Positions 12,489 through 23,473 of a stretch of DNA of 64,000 bases are shown piece by piece. Where the stretch lies: contig CM042084.1 in assembly GCA_023512835.1 (NCBI GenBank), positions 12,177,842-12,241,841 on the forward strand. The letters are read 5' to 3'. This DNA is from Taxillus chinensis. Taxonomy: Eukaryota; Streptophyta; Magnoliopsida; Santalales; Loranthaceae. A model generated the notes under the pieces. That model ran no database searches. It saw nothing but the letters and a program-made list of their open reading frames with translations, and was not told where the DNA came from. The translations under genes were made by a program, and so were the position numbers. How positions within the stretch are numbered: the first letter of the stretch is position 1; every line of letters starts with the position of its first letter.

Positions 12489-13700
12489 ATGACACGATCC
12501 ACTTCAGGGGAACTACTAGATTTGGATCCAGAGGTTGAGCGAAACTTGAGGACTCGTCTTCGACACACTCAAGTCAAGGAAGAAAACCCCTCACCAACAA
12601 TGGCAGGGCCAAACGGAGAGTACAATCGCACCATCCGAGAGTTGGCAGCACCAGACATCAACTATCAACCGACGTGTATTGCCTACCCAGCATTGGAGAC
12701 TGACTTCGAGCTCAGATCTGGTCTTATACATCTTCTTCCCAAGTTCCATGGGCTATCTGGAGAAGACCCACACAAGCATCTTAAAGAGTTCAATGTTGTC
12801 TGTTCAACCATGAAGCCCCGCAATGTCCCAGAAGATCAGATCAAGTTGAGAGCTTTCCCATTCTCACTTGATGGAGCTGCAAAAGACTGGTTGTATTACT
12901 TGCAACCAGAAGATGTCACATGTTGGAACGAGTTGAAGAAATTGTTCTTGAATCGATTCTTCCCAGCATCGAGGACCACAGCGATCCGGAAGGAGATCTC
13001 AGGCATCAAACAGGGACATAGCGAGACGATGTACGAGTATTGGGAGCGCTTTAAGAAGTTGGTTGCTAGTTGTCCACATCACCAAATTAGCGACCAACTC
13101 CTCATCCAGTACTTCTACGAGGGTCTTACATCTATGGAGAGGAGCATGGTGGATGCAGCTACAGGAGGAGCCCTCGTTGATAAAACACCAGTGGATGCAA
13201 GAGCTCTCATTGACAAAATGGCACAGAATACGCAGCAATTTGGAGATCGAGCATTGCCTACACAGCGAGGAGTCCACCACGTGAGCCCCAACACACAGCC
13301 TAGTCTTGAGGCGCACAAGCTTGATGAGATCTCTACTATGATAAGGCAGATGGCCTTAGCCTTACCAGCCCTCGCTAGTCCTGCAAAAGTTTGTGGAATC
13401 TGCACTGCCACTGATCACCCTACTGATGCATGTCCACAACTCCAGGAAACAGAAGAGTGCAATGGCATCTTTCCAGGTCGCCCATATGAGCGACGCGCCG
13501 GCAGCAGCGTCCCCCTCAGCATAAATATGATCCATTCTCACAGACATATAATCCAGGGTGGAGAGATCATCCCAATCTTCGCTATGGGACAGGGCAACCT
13601 CAGAGGCCTCCATATCCTCAGAATTTTCAGAAGAGGCCTGAGGGGCCAACATCGAATGGTCAACAGCAAGCCTATCCTCAACAAAAGGCGAACTAGATAA
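12489..13700 (+). CDS. Athila-like gag, capsid/nucleocapsid polyprotein (frameshifted near its end)
   Basis: A 403-codon ORF. Residues about 75-245 match the Retrotrans_gag capsid domain: 'FHGLSGEDPHKHL', then 'AAKDWLYYL', then an 'FYEGL' block. A cysteine/histidine cluster (C-G-I-C ... H ... C) at about residue 300 is a reduced zinc knuckle. After about residue 325 the translation becomes unlike gag, while another frame of the same DNA becomes Pro/Gln/Asn-rich as gag should be, so a frameshift lies at about 13480-13510. The start at 12489 follows directly after the poly-pyrimidine leader and is the first ATG that opens the capsid frame. Confidence 0.8.
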   Translation: MTRSTSGELLDLDPEVERNLRTRLRHTQVKEENPSPTMAGPNGEYNRTIRELAAPDINYQPTCIAYPALETDFELRSGLIHLLPKFHGLSGEDPHKHLKEFNVVCSTMKPRNVPEDQIKLRAFPFSLDGAAKDWLYYLQPEDVTCWNELKKLFLNRFFPASRTTAIRKEISGIKQGHSETMYEYWERFKKLVASCPHHQISDQLLIQYFYEGLTSMERSMVDAATGGALVDKTPVDARALIDKMAQNTQQFGDRALPTQRGVHHVSPNTQPSLEAHKLDEISTMIRQMALALPALASPAKVCGICTATDHPTDACPQLQETEECNGIFPGRPYERRAGSSVPLSINMIHSHRHIIQGGEIIPIFAMGQGNLRGLHILRIFRRGLRGQHRMVNSKPILNKRRTR

Positions 13701-13719
13701 CTTTAATCTCCTTCAGATT

Positions 13720-14202
13720 GTGCTCAACCAACAAAATGAGTTGAAGGAACTCAAGATGCAAATAAGTCAGATGGCCACTGCTGTACATGAGATCACTAGT
13801 CATCAGCAGAACACACTTCCCTCTCAGACTACTCCCAATCCTAAGGGAAATGTCAGTTCTATCACTTTGAGGAGTGGCAAGCAAACTGGAGATCCACAGG
13901 TTCCATCTACTCCACCAGGATTTGCACCACTAACCAAGGGGCCACCCCCTACCTCAACCACTGAGGAACCAGAGATCAAGGAAAAAGAGCTGAAGAAGGA
14001 GAAGGAGACCACCTCTCGACCTCTTCCATTCCCATATAAGGCTATTCAAAACAAGAAGATGACAGATGAGGCAATTCAGCAGGAGGTTCTGGATATATTT
14101 AAAAGGGTGGAGATCAACATTCCACTCTTGGAGGCCATCAAGCAAATTCCTCGATTTGCTAAATTCTTGAAGGAACTATGTATCAACGAAGAAGAAGCCT
14201 AA
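13720..14202 (+). pseudogene. Athila-like gag C-terminus / protease linker
   Basis: A 160-codon open stretch separated from gag by frameshifts and a stop. It carries the linker typical of Athila and Tat elements: an 'ITLRSGKQ' phrase, then a Pro/Glu/Lys-rich spacer, then 'VEINIPLLEAIKQIPRFAKF' just before the protease. It is a fragment of the gag-pol polyprotein, not an independent gene. Confidence 0.75.
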
Positions 14203-14612
14203 AGGGAGTTGAAAGGGTCAACCTTGGGAGAATAGTCTCAGGACTCATCACACATTCTCCTCCCATGCCTCCGAAGTGTGAAGACCCTGGCACCTTCACT
14301 ATTCCATGTACCATTGGGACACTTCACTTTTCTGATGCTTTGTGTGACTTGGGCGCCTCTATCAATGTCATGCCATATTCTGTCTACTCCTCTCTTCACA
14401 TTGGGGAGCTTAAGCCAACACGGGTGGTAGTCCAATTGGCTAATAGATCCACAGTTGGACCAATAGGCGTTCTTGAGGATGTTCTAGTTAGAGTGAGAGA
14501 TGCCATCTTTCCCGCTGATTTCTATGTTCTCAACATGGAGGAGGACTTGGCGAACTCACATGCCCCTATCATTCTTGGCAGGCCATTCCTCAAACGCCAA
14601 GACCATCATTGA
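14178..14612 (+). pseudogene. Athila-like aspartic protease domain
   Basis: 144 codons, overlapping the previous frame by 25 bp. The active-site motif is D-L-G-A in 'CDLGASINVMP', the form usual in Athila and related plant gypsy lineages (DTGA in most others). The flap/terminal block 'IILGRPFL' is present near the end. The frame breaks after it, so it is not joined to the reverse transcriptase. Confidence 0.8.
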
Positions 14613-14764
14613 TGTTTACCAAGGTACGCTTTCATGGAGTTTGGTGATGAAATTATTAAATTTAATATTTTAGACTCCATGAAGCATCCCTTGACCATAG
14701 TGTCTTATTCCTCTCACACACTGAACCACCATATGAGATTGATTATGACCTTGATTTCAGTGAT

Positions 14765-15292
14765 GTGAATGATTTTGATGATGAGGTGGATAATGTTAAT
14801 GGATTGAATGCTTTGTTTTCTGATGATGTTGCACATGTTCACTCTATTTCTTCTTGTGCACAAATTTCTACACCTAGCATGCTTCCTTCCATACAACACC
14901 CACCTACACTTGAGTTGAAACCTTTGCCTAATAATTTGAAATATGCATATTTGATGAATGGAGATAGATTGCCTGTTATCATTGCTAGTAATCTCCTACC
15001 AGACCAAGAGACCAAACTGCTGGCTCTCTTGAGGGACAATATTAAGGCAATAGGTTGGACATTAGCTGATATTCCTGGACTTAGCCCATCCACTTGCATG
15101 CATAGGATTTTCTTAGAAGATGGTGCTAAACCAGTGAGGCAGCCCCAAAGGAGGCTAAACCCCACTTTGCTAGAAGTTGTTAAGAAAGAGGTAGAAAAAT
15201 TATTTGCAGCTGGCATTATTTATCCTATCTCTGATTCTCAGTGGGTTAGTCCTGTCCAAGTGGTACCCAAAAAGCCGGGTTCATCGTGGTGA
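14765..15292 (+). pseudogene. Athila-like reverse transcriptase, N-terminal part
   Basis: An acidic spacer is followed by the RT entry region: 'LADIPGLSPSTCMHRI' and 'EVEKLFAAGIIYPISDSQWVSPVQVVPKK'. These are the standard gypsy RT start motifs. A TGA at 15290-15292 ends the frame. The next ORF is in the same frame but begins with about 40 bp that reads as RT only in another frame, which implies two compensating shifts at about 15270-15345. Confidence 0.8.
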
Positions 15293-15295
15293 AAA

Positions 15296-16003
15296 ATGAG
15301 AGGGATGAATTGGTTCCTATGCGAGTCCAGAATAGTGGCAGTATGCATTGATTATAGGAGACTTAACGGTGTCACTCGCAAGGATCACTTCCCACTTCCC
15401 TTCATTGACCAAATGTTAGAAAGACTGGCAGGTAGGACACATTATTGCTTCTTGGATGGTTTTTCTGGTTATTTTCAGGTTCCCATTGCTCCAGATGACC
15501 AAGAGAAGACTACATTCACTTGCCCATTTGGTACTTTTGCATATAGAAGGATGCCATTCGGTCTTTGTAATGCTCCTGGTACTTTCCAAAGATGCATTAT
15601 GAGTATATTTTCTGATTTTCTTGAGAATTGCATGGAAGTATTTATGGATGATTTTACTGTTTATGGCTCCTCATTTGATGAATGTCTCTCTAGCCTAGGT
15701 AATGTTTTGCGTCGTTGCATTGATAAAAACCTTGTGCTTAATTTTGAAAAATGTCATTTCATGGTTGAAAAAGGCATAGTTCTAGGACATGTAATTTCCA
15801 AGCATGGTATAGAGGTAGATAAATCCAAAATTGATCTTATTACATCTTTACCCTATCCTACTTGTGTTCGAGATGTTCGTTCTTTTCTAGGACATGCAGG
15901 TTTTTACGATGGCTTCATCAGGGACTTGACAAGATTGCGCACCCATTGTCGCAATTGTTGCAAAAAGAGAAATCTTTTGTTTTTGATGATTCTTGCAGGT
16001 TAG
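15296..16003 (+). pseudogene. Athila-like reverse transcriptase catalytic domain
   Basis: The RT palm is clear: 'CIDYRRLN', 'PLPFIDQML', 'FSGYFQVPIAPDDQEKTTF', 'MPFGLCNAPGTFQR'. The catalytic box is F-M-D-D-F, with both aspartates kept. 'VLGHVISKHGIEVDKSKI' and 'SFLGHAGFY' follow. The frame shifts at about 15930, where the RNase H frame takes over. Confidence 0.85.
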
Positions 16004-16878
16004 CTTTTGATGAGTTGAAGAACGTGACCACCCCGCCGATCATTCAACCACCAAAGTGGGACCATCCATTTGAGCTTATGTGTGATGCTTCCAATTTCTT
16101 TGTGGGAGTTGTTCTTTCACAGAGAGTGGATGGAGTTCCACATGTCGTTGCCTATGCCTCGAGGACCTTAGATGCAGCTCAGTGCCACTACACCACTACC
16201 GAGAAGGAGTTCCTTGTAGTCATCTTTGCCTTAGACAAATTTCGTTCCTATCTCTTGGGATCGAAAGTTGTTGTCTTTTCTGATCATGCGGCCCTAAGAT
16301 ACCTATTGAAGAAGCCAGATGCCAAGCCACGACTTATTCGATGGATGTTGCTTCTTCAAGAGTTCGACATAGAGATCAGAGACAAGAAGGGGTCTGAAAA
16401 TCTAGTTGCTGATCACATGAGCCGACTTCCCCACCTTTCAGAGGACATCACCTCCTTGGGGTTGAGAGACACCTTTCCGGATGAGCACTTATATGCGGTC
16501 TCTTCTACCCTCCCATGGTATCTTGATTTGGTGAACTACTTGGTGGCTTCTAAAATTCCTGATCATTATAGGAAGCACCAAGTAGCGAAGTTGAAGAGTG
16601 AAGCGAGGCACTATTTTTGGGACGATCCCTATCTTTGGCGGATTGGCGGTGATCGGATTATTCGACGATGTGTCCCCGGCCATGAGATCCCATCCATTTT
16701 GAAATTGCCACACACTTGCTTGTGGAGGACACTTTGGTTCACATCGCACGCTAGGAAGGTATTGGACTCTGGTATGTATTGGCCCACTTTGTTTCATGAT
16801 GCTTATGAGTTTTGTAAAGCATGTGATCGTTGCCAACATACAGGTAATATATCTAGGAAACATGAGATGCCTCAATGA
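15862..16878 (+). pseudogene. Athila-like RNase H and integrase zinc-binding region
   Basis: A 338-codon frame. From about residue 70 it shows gypsy RNase H: '[16 protein letters not shown]', '[18 protein letters not shown]', '[10 protein letters not shown]', '[11 protein letters not shown]'. The integrase N-terminal zinc finger follows near the end. Its CxxC half ('CKACDRCQ') is intact, but the histidine half is scrambled at about 16700-16740, where the expected His and Gly pattern is missing. The frame stops at 16878 just before the integrase core. Confidence 0.82.
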
Positions 16879-17159
16879 CTATGATATTTTGTGAACTTTT
16901 TGATGTTTGGGGTATTGATTTCATGGGTCCTTTTCCTAGTTCTTTTGGTTATTTGTATATATTGGTTCTTGTGGATTATGTGAGTAAGTGGGTGGAGGCG
17001 AAAGCCACGAGGACCGACGATTCAAAAGTTGTTGTGGATTTTGTGAAAACTAACATCTTTTGTAGGTTTGGCATTCCTAAAGCTATCATTAGCGATCAAG
17101 GGACTCACTTTTGCAACAGGCACTTTCGAGCACTACTTGAAGTATGGGGTGACACATAA
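16875..17159 (+). pseudogene. Athila-like integrase catalytic core, first part
   Basis: 94 codons carrying '[11 protein letters not shown]' (first catalytic Asp), '[12 protein letters not shown]' and '[15 protein letters not shown]' (second catalytic Asp). A shift at about 17140-17160 moves the remaining core, including the region of the catalytic Glu, into another frame. Confidence 0.82.
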
Positions 17160-17188
17160 AACATCGACACCATACCATCCCCAAACCA

Positions 17189-17686
17189 ATGGCCAAGCGA
17201 GGTGTCCAATCGGGAGTTGAAGCAAATCTTGGAGAAGACTGTTCACCCAATAGGAAGGATTGGAGCCAGCGCCTTGATGATGCACTTTGGGCCTATCGAA
17301 CAGCATACAAGACTCCCATTGGCATGTCCCCATTTCGATTAGTTTATGGGAAGTCTTGCCATCTTCCTGTGGAGGTGGAGCATAGAGCATACTGGGCGGT
17401 TAAAGCTTGCAATCTGGACTTAGCCCAAGCAGGGGAGCACAGGAAACTTCAACTTCAGGAGCTTGAGGAGCTTCGTTTGGACTCTTATGATAATGCAAGG
17501 CTCTACAAGGAAAAGTCCAAGGCTGCCCATGACAAGATAATTCACAAGAGGGAATTCGAAGAAGGTGAGCGTGTTCTTCTTTATACTTCGAGACTGAAGC
17601 TTATGCCTGGTAAGCTGAGGACGAGATGGACTGGCCCCTATACTGTAGTTCGTGTTTTTCCATATGGTGCGGTGGAGATCATTTAG
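17189..17686 (+). pseudogene. Athila-like integrase C-terminal part
   Basis: After about 20 codons in the wrong frame the translation becomes integrase again: 'DDALWAYRTAYKTPIGMSPF', 'HLPVEVEHRAYWA', and near the end 'WTGPYTVVRVFPYGAVEI', a C-terminal signature of Athila/Tat integrases. No chromodomain follows, as expected for the Athila lineage. The frame ends at a TAG; about 1.5 kb of non-coding DNA follows before the 3' LTR. Confidence 0.82.
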
Positions 17687-19199
17687 GAAGAATCAGGACA
17701 TAACTTCACGGTCAACGGACATCGGCTCAAGCACTTCTATGGGGGTTATCCTTTACTTGCGTTGGATTCTATCCAACTGTACGACCCTATCATTCTTTGA
17801 GCCCATCAGGTTGTTTCTTTCCTTCTCATTTATTGTTCATTGTTCATTTTTAGAATTGCATTTCATGTCCATAGCTTCTATTTTTGGATTACATTGAGGA
17901 CAATGCAACATTTAAGTGTGGGGGAGGGAACACCTAGCTTAGTTTAGTTAATTTTTTTTTTCTCTCCTGTGTTTTTTCATTAATCTATTTTTGCTTGTTA
18001 TTGTGTTTTTATTTAGTTTATTTAGTTATTTATTTATTTTTATTATAAAAAAAAAAAAAAAAAAAAACCAAAAACATTTTCTTTTGTTTTTTGTGTGCTT
18101 TATTTATTTATTTATTTTTATTTTTAGGCTGCATGTTTTTAGTCTTGAACTTGATTGACACTTGAATTTTTGGTAAATCCTTGAGCACTAATGATTATTT
18201 CCATTTGAGTTTATTTGATTATGCAATATTTGAATAATGATTGGGAATCTTGAATAGTTAGAGTTAAGTTGTCTAGTATGGATATATATTTTGCATACCG
18301 AAATTTTAATGCTTTAATATTTGATTAATTCATCTTGACTTTTATGCCTTAATTGGGATGTGCAAACATGTGATAATCATGATTCTAGCTAATTTTGAGT
18401 TATGCTTGGACTTTAATTCCATGAGTTGTGAAAATCTTGTTTTATCATTACATCTTATTCATGCCAATACTTGAGTTTTTCTTGCATTTGGGTTTTATAT
18501 GAGCTAAGCTTGTGAATATAAAGTGAGATATTTAAAAAAAGAGAGTGAATAATCCATCAAGGGAGAGCATAAAATGCAACCTTGTAAGGTTATTAATTAA
18601 AAAAAGAGCATTATTGAAAAAGGTTAGCCAACTTGCGGAGTATGCTATATTACTTGGAACTTATCCTGAAGGGCTTTTAAACCTGGTACCCTAAGATCCG
18701 CCATAATCTGGGAGCTGCCGGATGGTTCCGCTACATGGGTGGTATAGATGGTTATTGTTAAGTAAGTTTGGCTGCCTATTTTTAAAAAAAATGAAAAAAA
18801 AAATTTAAAAAAATGATTGGCCAATCCATTGCATATATCTTGTTTAGCTCCAGTAATCTTCACCCATTTGTTTTACTCAAGTATGTGTATGAATGATGCA
18901 TGATATTTGGAGTATGGAATAACTATGGTTAATTTTTGGGTATGCTTAATATTAGCCAACTGATTGATAATTGCATATTTGTGTGACTTGATTGAGTGTC
19001 ATGAATGAGAAATGGATTGAACGAATAAAGAAGTTGATGAATTTTTAGTTTCACACACTCACGTCTATACTAGAACTTAATTCGTGATATTCAAGCTGTT
19101 CTCTTTGCATATTTGAATTTGCATGATTAGATAATCTTTGTTTGGTGCTTAAGCTTTATTTTTGTTCGAGGACGACCAAAGTTCAAGTGTGGGGGAATT
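17687..19199 (+). other. Non-coding 3' internal region of the Athila-like element
   Basis: About 1.5 kb without a recognisable gene. It holds a purine tract AAGTGTGGGGGAGGGAA at 17914-17930, an A-run at about 18047-18067 and further A/T runs near 18780-18810. Autonomous Athila elements often carry an env-like ORF here; none is detectable in this copy. Confidence 0.7.
19186..19199 (+). promoter_or_regulatory. Polypurine tract of the Athila-like element
   Basis: AGTGTGGGGGAATT lies directly before the 3' LTR start. This is the expected plus-strand primer position. An almost identical tract lies 1.3 kb upstream at 17914-17930. Confidence 0.75.
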
Positions 19200-20630
19200 T
19201 GATAACTGCGTAATTTGTCATTAAATTTGCAATTAATTTATGGACTTTAACTTAATATTTTATTAAATTAATGCATTTTTATAATAGTTTTCCCCATTTT
19301 CAATTATTTACTATTTTATTCATTTTTTATAGATTTAATATTAATTTTGGTGATTTTAAATGCTAAATTAATTATTCTAATTTTTAATATTAATTTTTTA
19401 GGCTTAATCGATTATTTTAATGTTTTGTATTTTTATTTATTATTATTATTATTATTATTAGTTTGCATGCAATACGTGAAGAAGAAGAATGGAAAGAATT
19501 GCTTGTGCTTGGGCGTAAGAATTGAAGGAAATTTGAAGGAGTGGTGATATCTTGTGGGCCCACAAGCATTAATTGCCAAATCTCTTATTTGAAGTAGCCA
19601 TGCGAGAGGATATAAAGAGAGGAGAGACCCATCACGTGCCCGGTGTCTCCGAACAACGCCTCGTCCGTTTATCAATCCTCCCATGACGGCTCGTCACGCT
19701 CGCACGTCTTCAATACCAGGGCGCTACACCTCGTCCACGCCGAACATCACCATCACATCAGCGTAGTTCATCACGCACGAGCAGCGAAGAAGAGACCCAC
19801 GCGGCGCGCGCTGAGCCCAACGATTTTCCATCAGCACGTACGGCGTTAATAGCGAAATTTAAGAAATTAGCGCGGCGAATATTGAAGATTCAGGATCGAG
19901 TTCAAGACCGAGTGTTTAATTGTTTGCAGCCTATTTATCTTAATTTTGTTCTAATTCTTTGTCTAATTTTTCCAAACATATTTGTGATTTTTCAACCTAT
20001 GGAGGGGTAAGTATTTTGTAATCGGTTTAGCGTAGCACTTTGGATGCTTGTTTTGAATCCATGTTTTAACATTTAATTTGGTATTTTATGTGCTATGATT
20101 TAATTCTCTATCTCTTTGATTTGTTGATTTAATATCTCGGTTGAGTGTTAATTTAGCAATTCATTGTGCGTTAATATTTTAATTGAGTGGAAAGATTTGT
20201 TTCGTAGGGAACGGGCAGTCTTTCGAGAATTAATTCATAATTATTCTGGTTGGAATAAATTCATAATTTGATTGTATTCATGGTGTCTTGATGCATTTGA
20301 ATTATGGGGCCATAATTTATCTAATTAATCTTTTGGGATAGTGATAAACAGCATTCAGGTGTGAAGTTAAACCGGTTACATATTTAATTAATTGATTTTC
20401 TCAGTTATTGATTTTCTTAGTTAAAATCTTTGTTTTAATTAGTTTTAATTCGATCAAAAATCCACCAATTTTATATTTTATATTTTTTTATTAGTTTTTG
20501 GTAAACGAGTAATTAAATAGATTGAATTGAATTTTATAAGTCCTCCGGTAGAGAACGACCTATGTTAGCCCTATGCTATACTTAGTTTAAATTTTATTTG
20601 AAGTGCATGTGCGACAAACGCCCCTTTTCA
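19200..20630 (+). repeat. 3' LTR of the Athila-like element
   Basis: 1431 bp, same TG...CA ends as the 5' LTR, with TATAAAG at about 19611. Roughly 25 substitution or indel events separate it from the 5' LTR by eye (about 98% identity, not computed). It is followed at once by the ATTAT target duplication. Confidence 0.92.
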
Positions 20631-20635
20631 ATTAT

Positions 20636-23160
20636 CTACATTTCTAGACCAATTGTAAGTCTATTGGACTTGCATATCCAAAGTTATTGAATTTTGAAGT
20701 GAGACTGAAAATTTTGGGCGTGCTACTAGACCTTTGTGTACTGTTTAAATTGTTTCTCTTAATGGCATAATCCAATGAGTTTAAAATTTTAACCAAAGGT
20801 ATATAACTAATGTGGTAATACATTTATAAAATATGAAGTCATTTGAAGTTATATAACCAAAGTTATGAACTTTTGAAGATAACTTTCAGAAACTGCGCTA
20901 GTATATCCTCTCCAAGCATAAGCTATGGTTATGGAGTAATAATGAAAGTTTTTGTCTTTTACAACTCTTAATAAATTTTTGATGTGATAAATTCAAATTT
21001 GTATTCCATTTGACTTAGATTCAATATTGCAACTAAGAAATTATTTATTTAACAAAAACAATTGAAATAGCTATATAGTTAGGTAAAATAACATCACACT
21101 ATATTATAAAACTTAATAACACACTTATTTTCTTAAATATATATATCAAATGTAATTTATTTATGAAAAATAATTCTTATATTTATAAAAATGTAATATT
21201 TAATTAATATAATTATCATACGCGTTATGAAATAACGTTTCCTAAATATATGATCAAAATAGTTTAATTATAAACATAAAATGCTATAATAAATACTTAT
21301 TATTTTATTAAAAATCTTAGGCCTTACATCCTCTCCCAATTGATGATGTAGGGGATGACAACCACTGATCTCCTCTAATATCTCCTCTGGTGAAGACGAT
21401 GATCCCGTTGATGATGCAAGGGGTGATGATGGAGGGGGTGATGATGTCGGTGATGCAGGGAGGTGGGGGTGAAGATGCTTTGATGGTTTCATTTTTTCCA
21501 ACTTCAAATATAGAGCAAACCCTACATTTCAAGGATATATTTGTAATTTTTAAATAAATATCTTGTTTAAGGTATTGTATATGAAATATGGGTAAAGTAA
21601 TGCATTATTCTCATTCTCATTCCATTCCATTCCATTCTCATGCATGTTAATTTTATTTCTCCCAATTTCATTCTCATGTACCAAACGAGCCCTAACAGTC
21701 AAAAAATTTCATTCTCAACTTTATTGCTTAAGAATGAGTAAACGAATAGATGATAGAAAAACCTAAGCCTAACTAATTGACTATCACTCACTCCATTGGA
21801 GGTAGAAAATAAACTCAAATAAACTCCAAAGTGAAAAATATTTTTTGAACCAAACATTGAAAAAAAATCTTCAAAAATAAATCACTAAAAATTTTCAGAT
21901 GGAAGCTACTTTTTTTCAAAACAAATGAAGTCTTAAACTTTCTTTGAGATGAGTCATTATGAGTTAATGATTGAGAATTTCTTCTAGGCTCTAGCAAGTT
22001 TGGGGTGATTGTAATGGAGGGGGGGGGGGGGACAATTTTTTCCCATATTTCCCGCCAAATAGCCGTTGTCTAATTTGAGATGTCACAAACTCTTTTTTTT
22101 CCTCAAGGAAAGATCCAAATAACTACTTTTGAAGGCTTTCAGCAAGTGCCACTATGTTATGAAATACTTTCTCAGGATTTGCTCCCTTAGACATAGTTAT
22201 GCATTTGGGAAAAAATTTTAGTGTTTCGATAAAAATACTTTGAGTATTTACATTTGTTTTTAGTTTTTCTTCCATGTGTTAGATATTTATGGTCTATTAT
22301 TTTTCAATAATTCATTTATTTTCTAAAAACCATCTACATCTTATTTCCTATATTTATCTCTATTCTTTAAAATAATAAATTTTCAATTATTTTTTTACAA
22401 ACATCAAAACTCAGTCTGGATTGAGTTGTTGGGCTGATATACCTTTGTGTTGGGTGTGAGACTGCGGTTTAAGATAAACTCTTGTTAACATGTGTTGAGT
22501 TGAGTTGAGCTCGTGGTGTTAGGGTTAAGTGCCCTAAGCTGGTGATCCTATTTGGGATCATGGGCAAGTTGTCCTAACTGGGTCTGAATATTATATGTAG
22601 GTTGGGTCTTGATGTTTGTATATACTACAAAGCACGAGTACACTGAGCATGCAATGTAGACATGCTTGTTTTGCATAGTAGGATGGTATGGAGTTATGAG
22701 TCATTTACTGAGCTTATAGCTCATCATACTTTGTTCTTTGCCCTTTTCAGGTATGACCTGAGACTAGTAAGGACTTCTCTTTTGATGACGATACTTTGCC
22801 CACTACTCTGATGTATTATTTTGTACTATATTATGTATTCATTGTTTGTTTTATTTCTAACATAAGTTCGTGGACAATTATATGCGACCATTTACTGTGG
22901 TGTGATGTATGTTTGATTGTTTAATATACTGTATACATGATGATGTATGGAAAAATACATAATTACCCTTAATGTATGACTGTATAAGTTTGTATGTTTG
23001 AGACAACATTCGCGGTGTAGTTTTTCTTGGTACTTGTCACCGACTCCTTGACCCTTCAAGTGCAGAAAAGTGAAGGTCACATTCCTGATTCCAGATTTCA
23101 TAGATTTTTGGGACATGACATCAAACACCATCATCTTTTGCATGGGAACAGAGAAGTCCA
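20636..23160. other. Non-coding spacer with transposon debris
   Basis: No gene is seen. At about 21655-21700 the minus strand reads GGGCTCGTTTGGTAC, a common terminal motif of plant non-autonomous DNA transposons, next to ATTCC/ATTCTC repeats. A run of 13 G lies at 22019-22031. About 22430-22870 is a separate LTR-like remnant. The remainder is A+T-rich. Confidence 0.4.
22430..22870 (+). mobile_element. Tekay/Del-like LTR fragment
   Basis: Contains 'TTTACTGAGCTTATAGCTCATC' type DNA at about 22705-22730, then TTTCAGGTATGACCTGAG at about 22746, then a T-rich tail. I recognise this arrangement from the downstream part of Tekay/Del-type gypsy LTRs. A related phrase is present on the opposite strand near 8945-8985. 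No coding remnants accompany it. Confidence 0.4.
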
Positions 23161-23170
23161 TTGGATGAAT

Positions 23171-23171
<1 letters not shown>

Positions 23172-23255
<84 letters not shown>
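23172..23255. repeat. Compound (CT)n(AC)n microsatellite
   Basis: About 23 CT units run directly into about 18 AC units. It is a perfect compound dinucleotide repeat and likely highly polymorphic. Confidence 0.97.
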
Positions 23256-23258
<3 letters not shown>

Positions 23259-23473
23259 CCGAACAAAAAAGAAGCTAAAAATAAAAGAGTTAAATAACAA
23301 CATAAAACCTAAATTAAAATAAAAATGCCTGCAAAATAACACTACCAATAAAACAAAATAAACACAATTAAACAAAAATACAAAGTATTTAAAATTCTAA
23401 ATTAAAACCCAAGCTACTGGTAATGATATTGCCAACAAAATAAAATTGTTATTCCTCAACAATGGCACCAATT

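Larger units (their letters stand above)
10695..20630 (+). mobile_element. Athila-like Ty3/gypsy LTR retrotransposon, full length but decayed
   Basis: A complete element of about 9.9 kb. Two long direct repeats start TGATAACTGCG and end CCCCTTTTCA. The 5-bp duplication ATTAT lies at 10690-10694 and 20631-20635. Just inside the left LTR is a primer site matching the 3' end of plant tRNA-Asp, and just before the right LTR is a purine-rich tract. The internal order is gag, protease, reverse transcriptase, RNase H, integrase, which is gypsy order. Long LTRs, the tRNA-Asp primer, the DLGA-type protease and the gag sequence point to the Athila branch. No env-like ORF is seen in the 1.5 kb after integrase. 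Pol is interrupted by several frameshifts and stops, so the copy cannot act on its own. Confidence 0.9.

Noticed and set aside
12084..12492. Phe/Tyr/Leu-rich ORFs of 114-128 codons resembling membrane proteins
   Set aside because: They translate the T-rich leader of the Athila-like element; any frame of poly-T DNA gives Phe-rich 'membrane' peptides.
23027..23278. ORF with long Ser-Leu and Thr-His repeats, and its antisense partner with Arg-Glu repeats
   Set aside because: Produced by the (CT)n(AC)n microsatellite; dinucleotide repeats are open in several frames.
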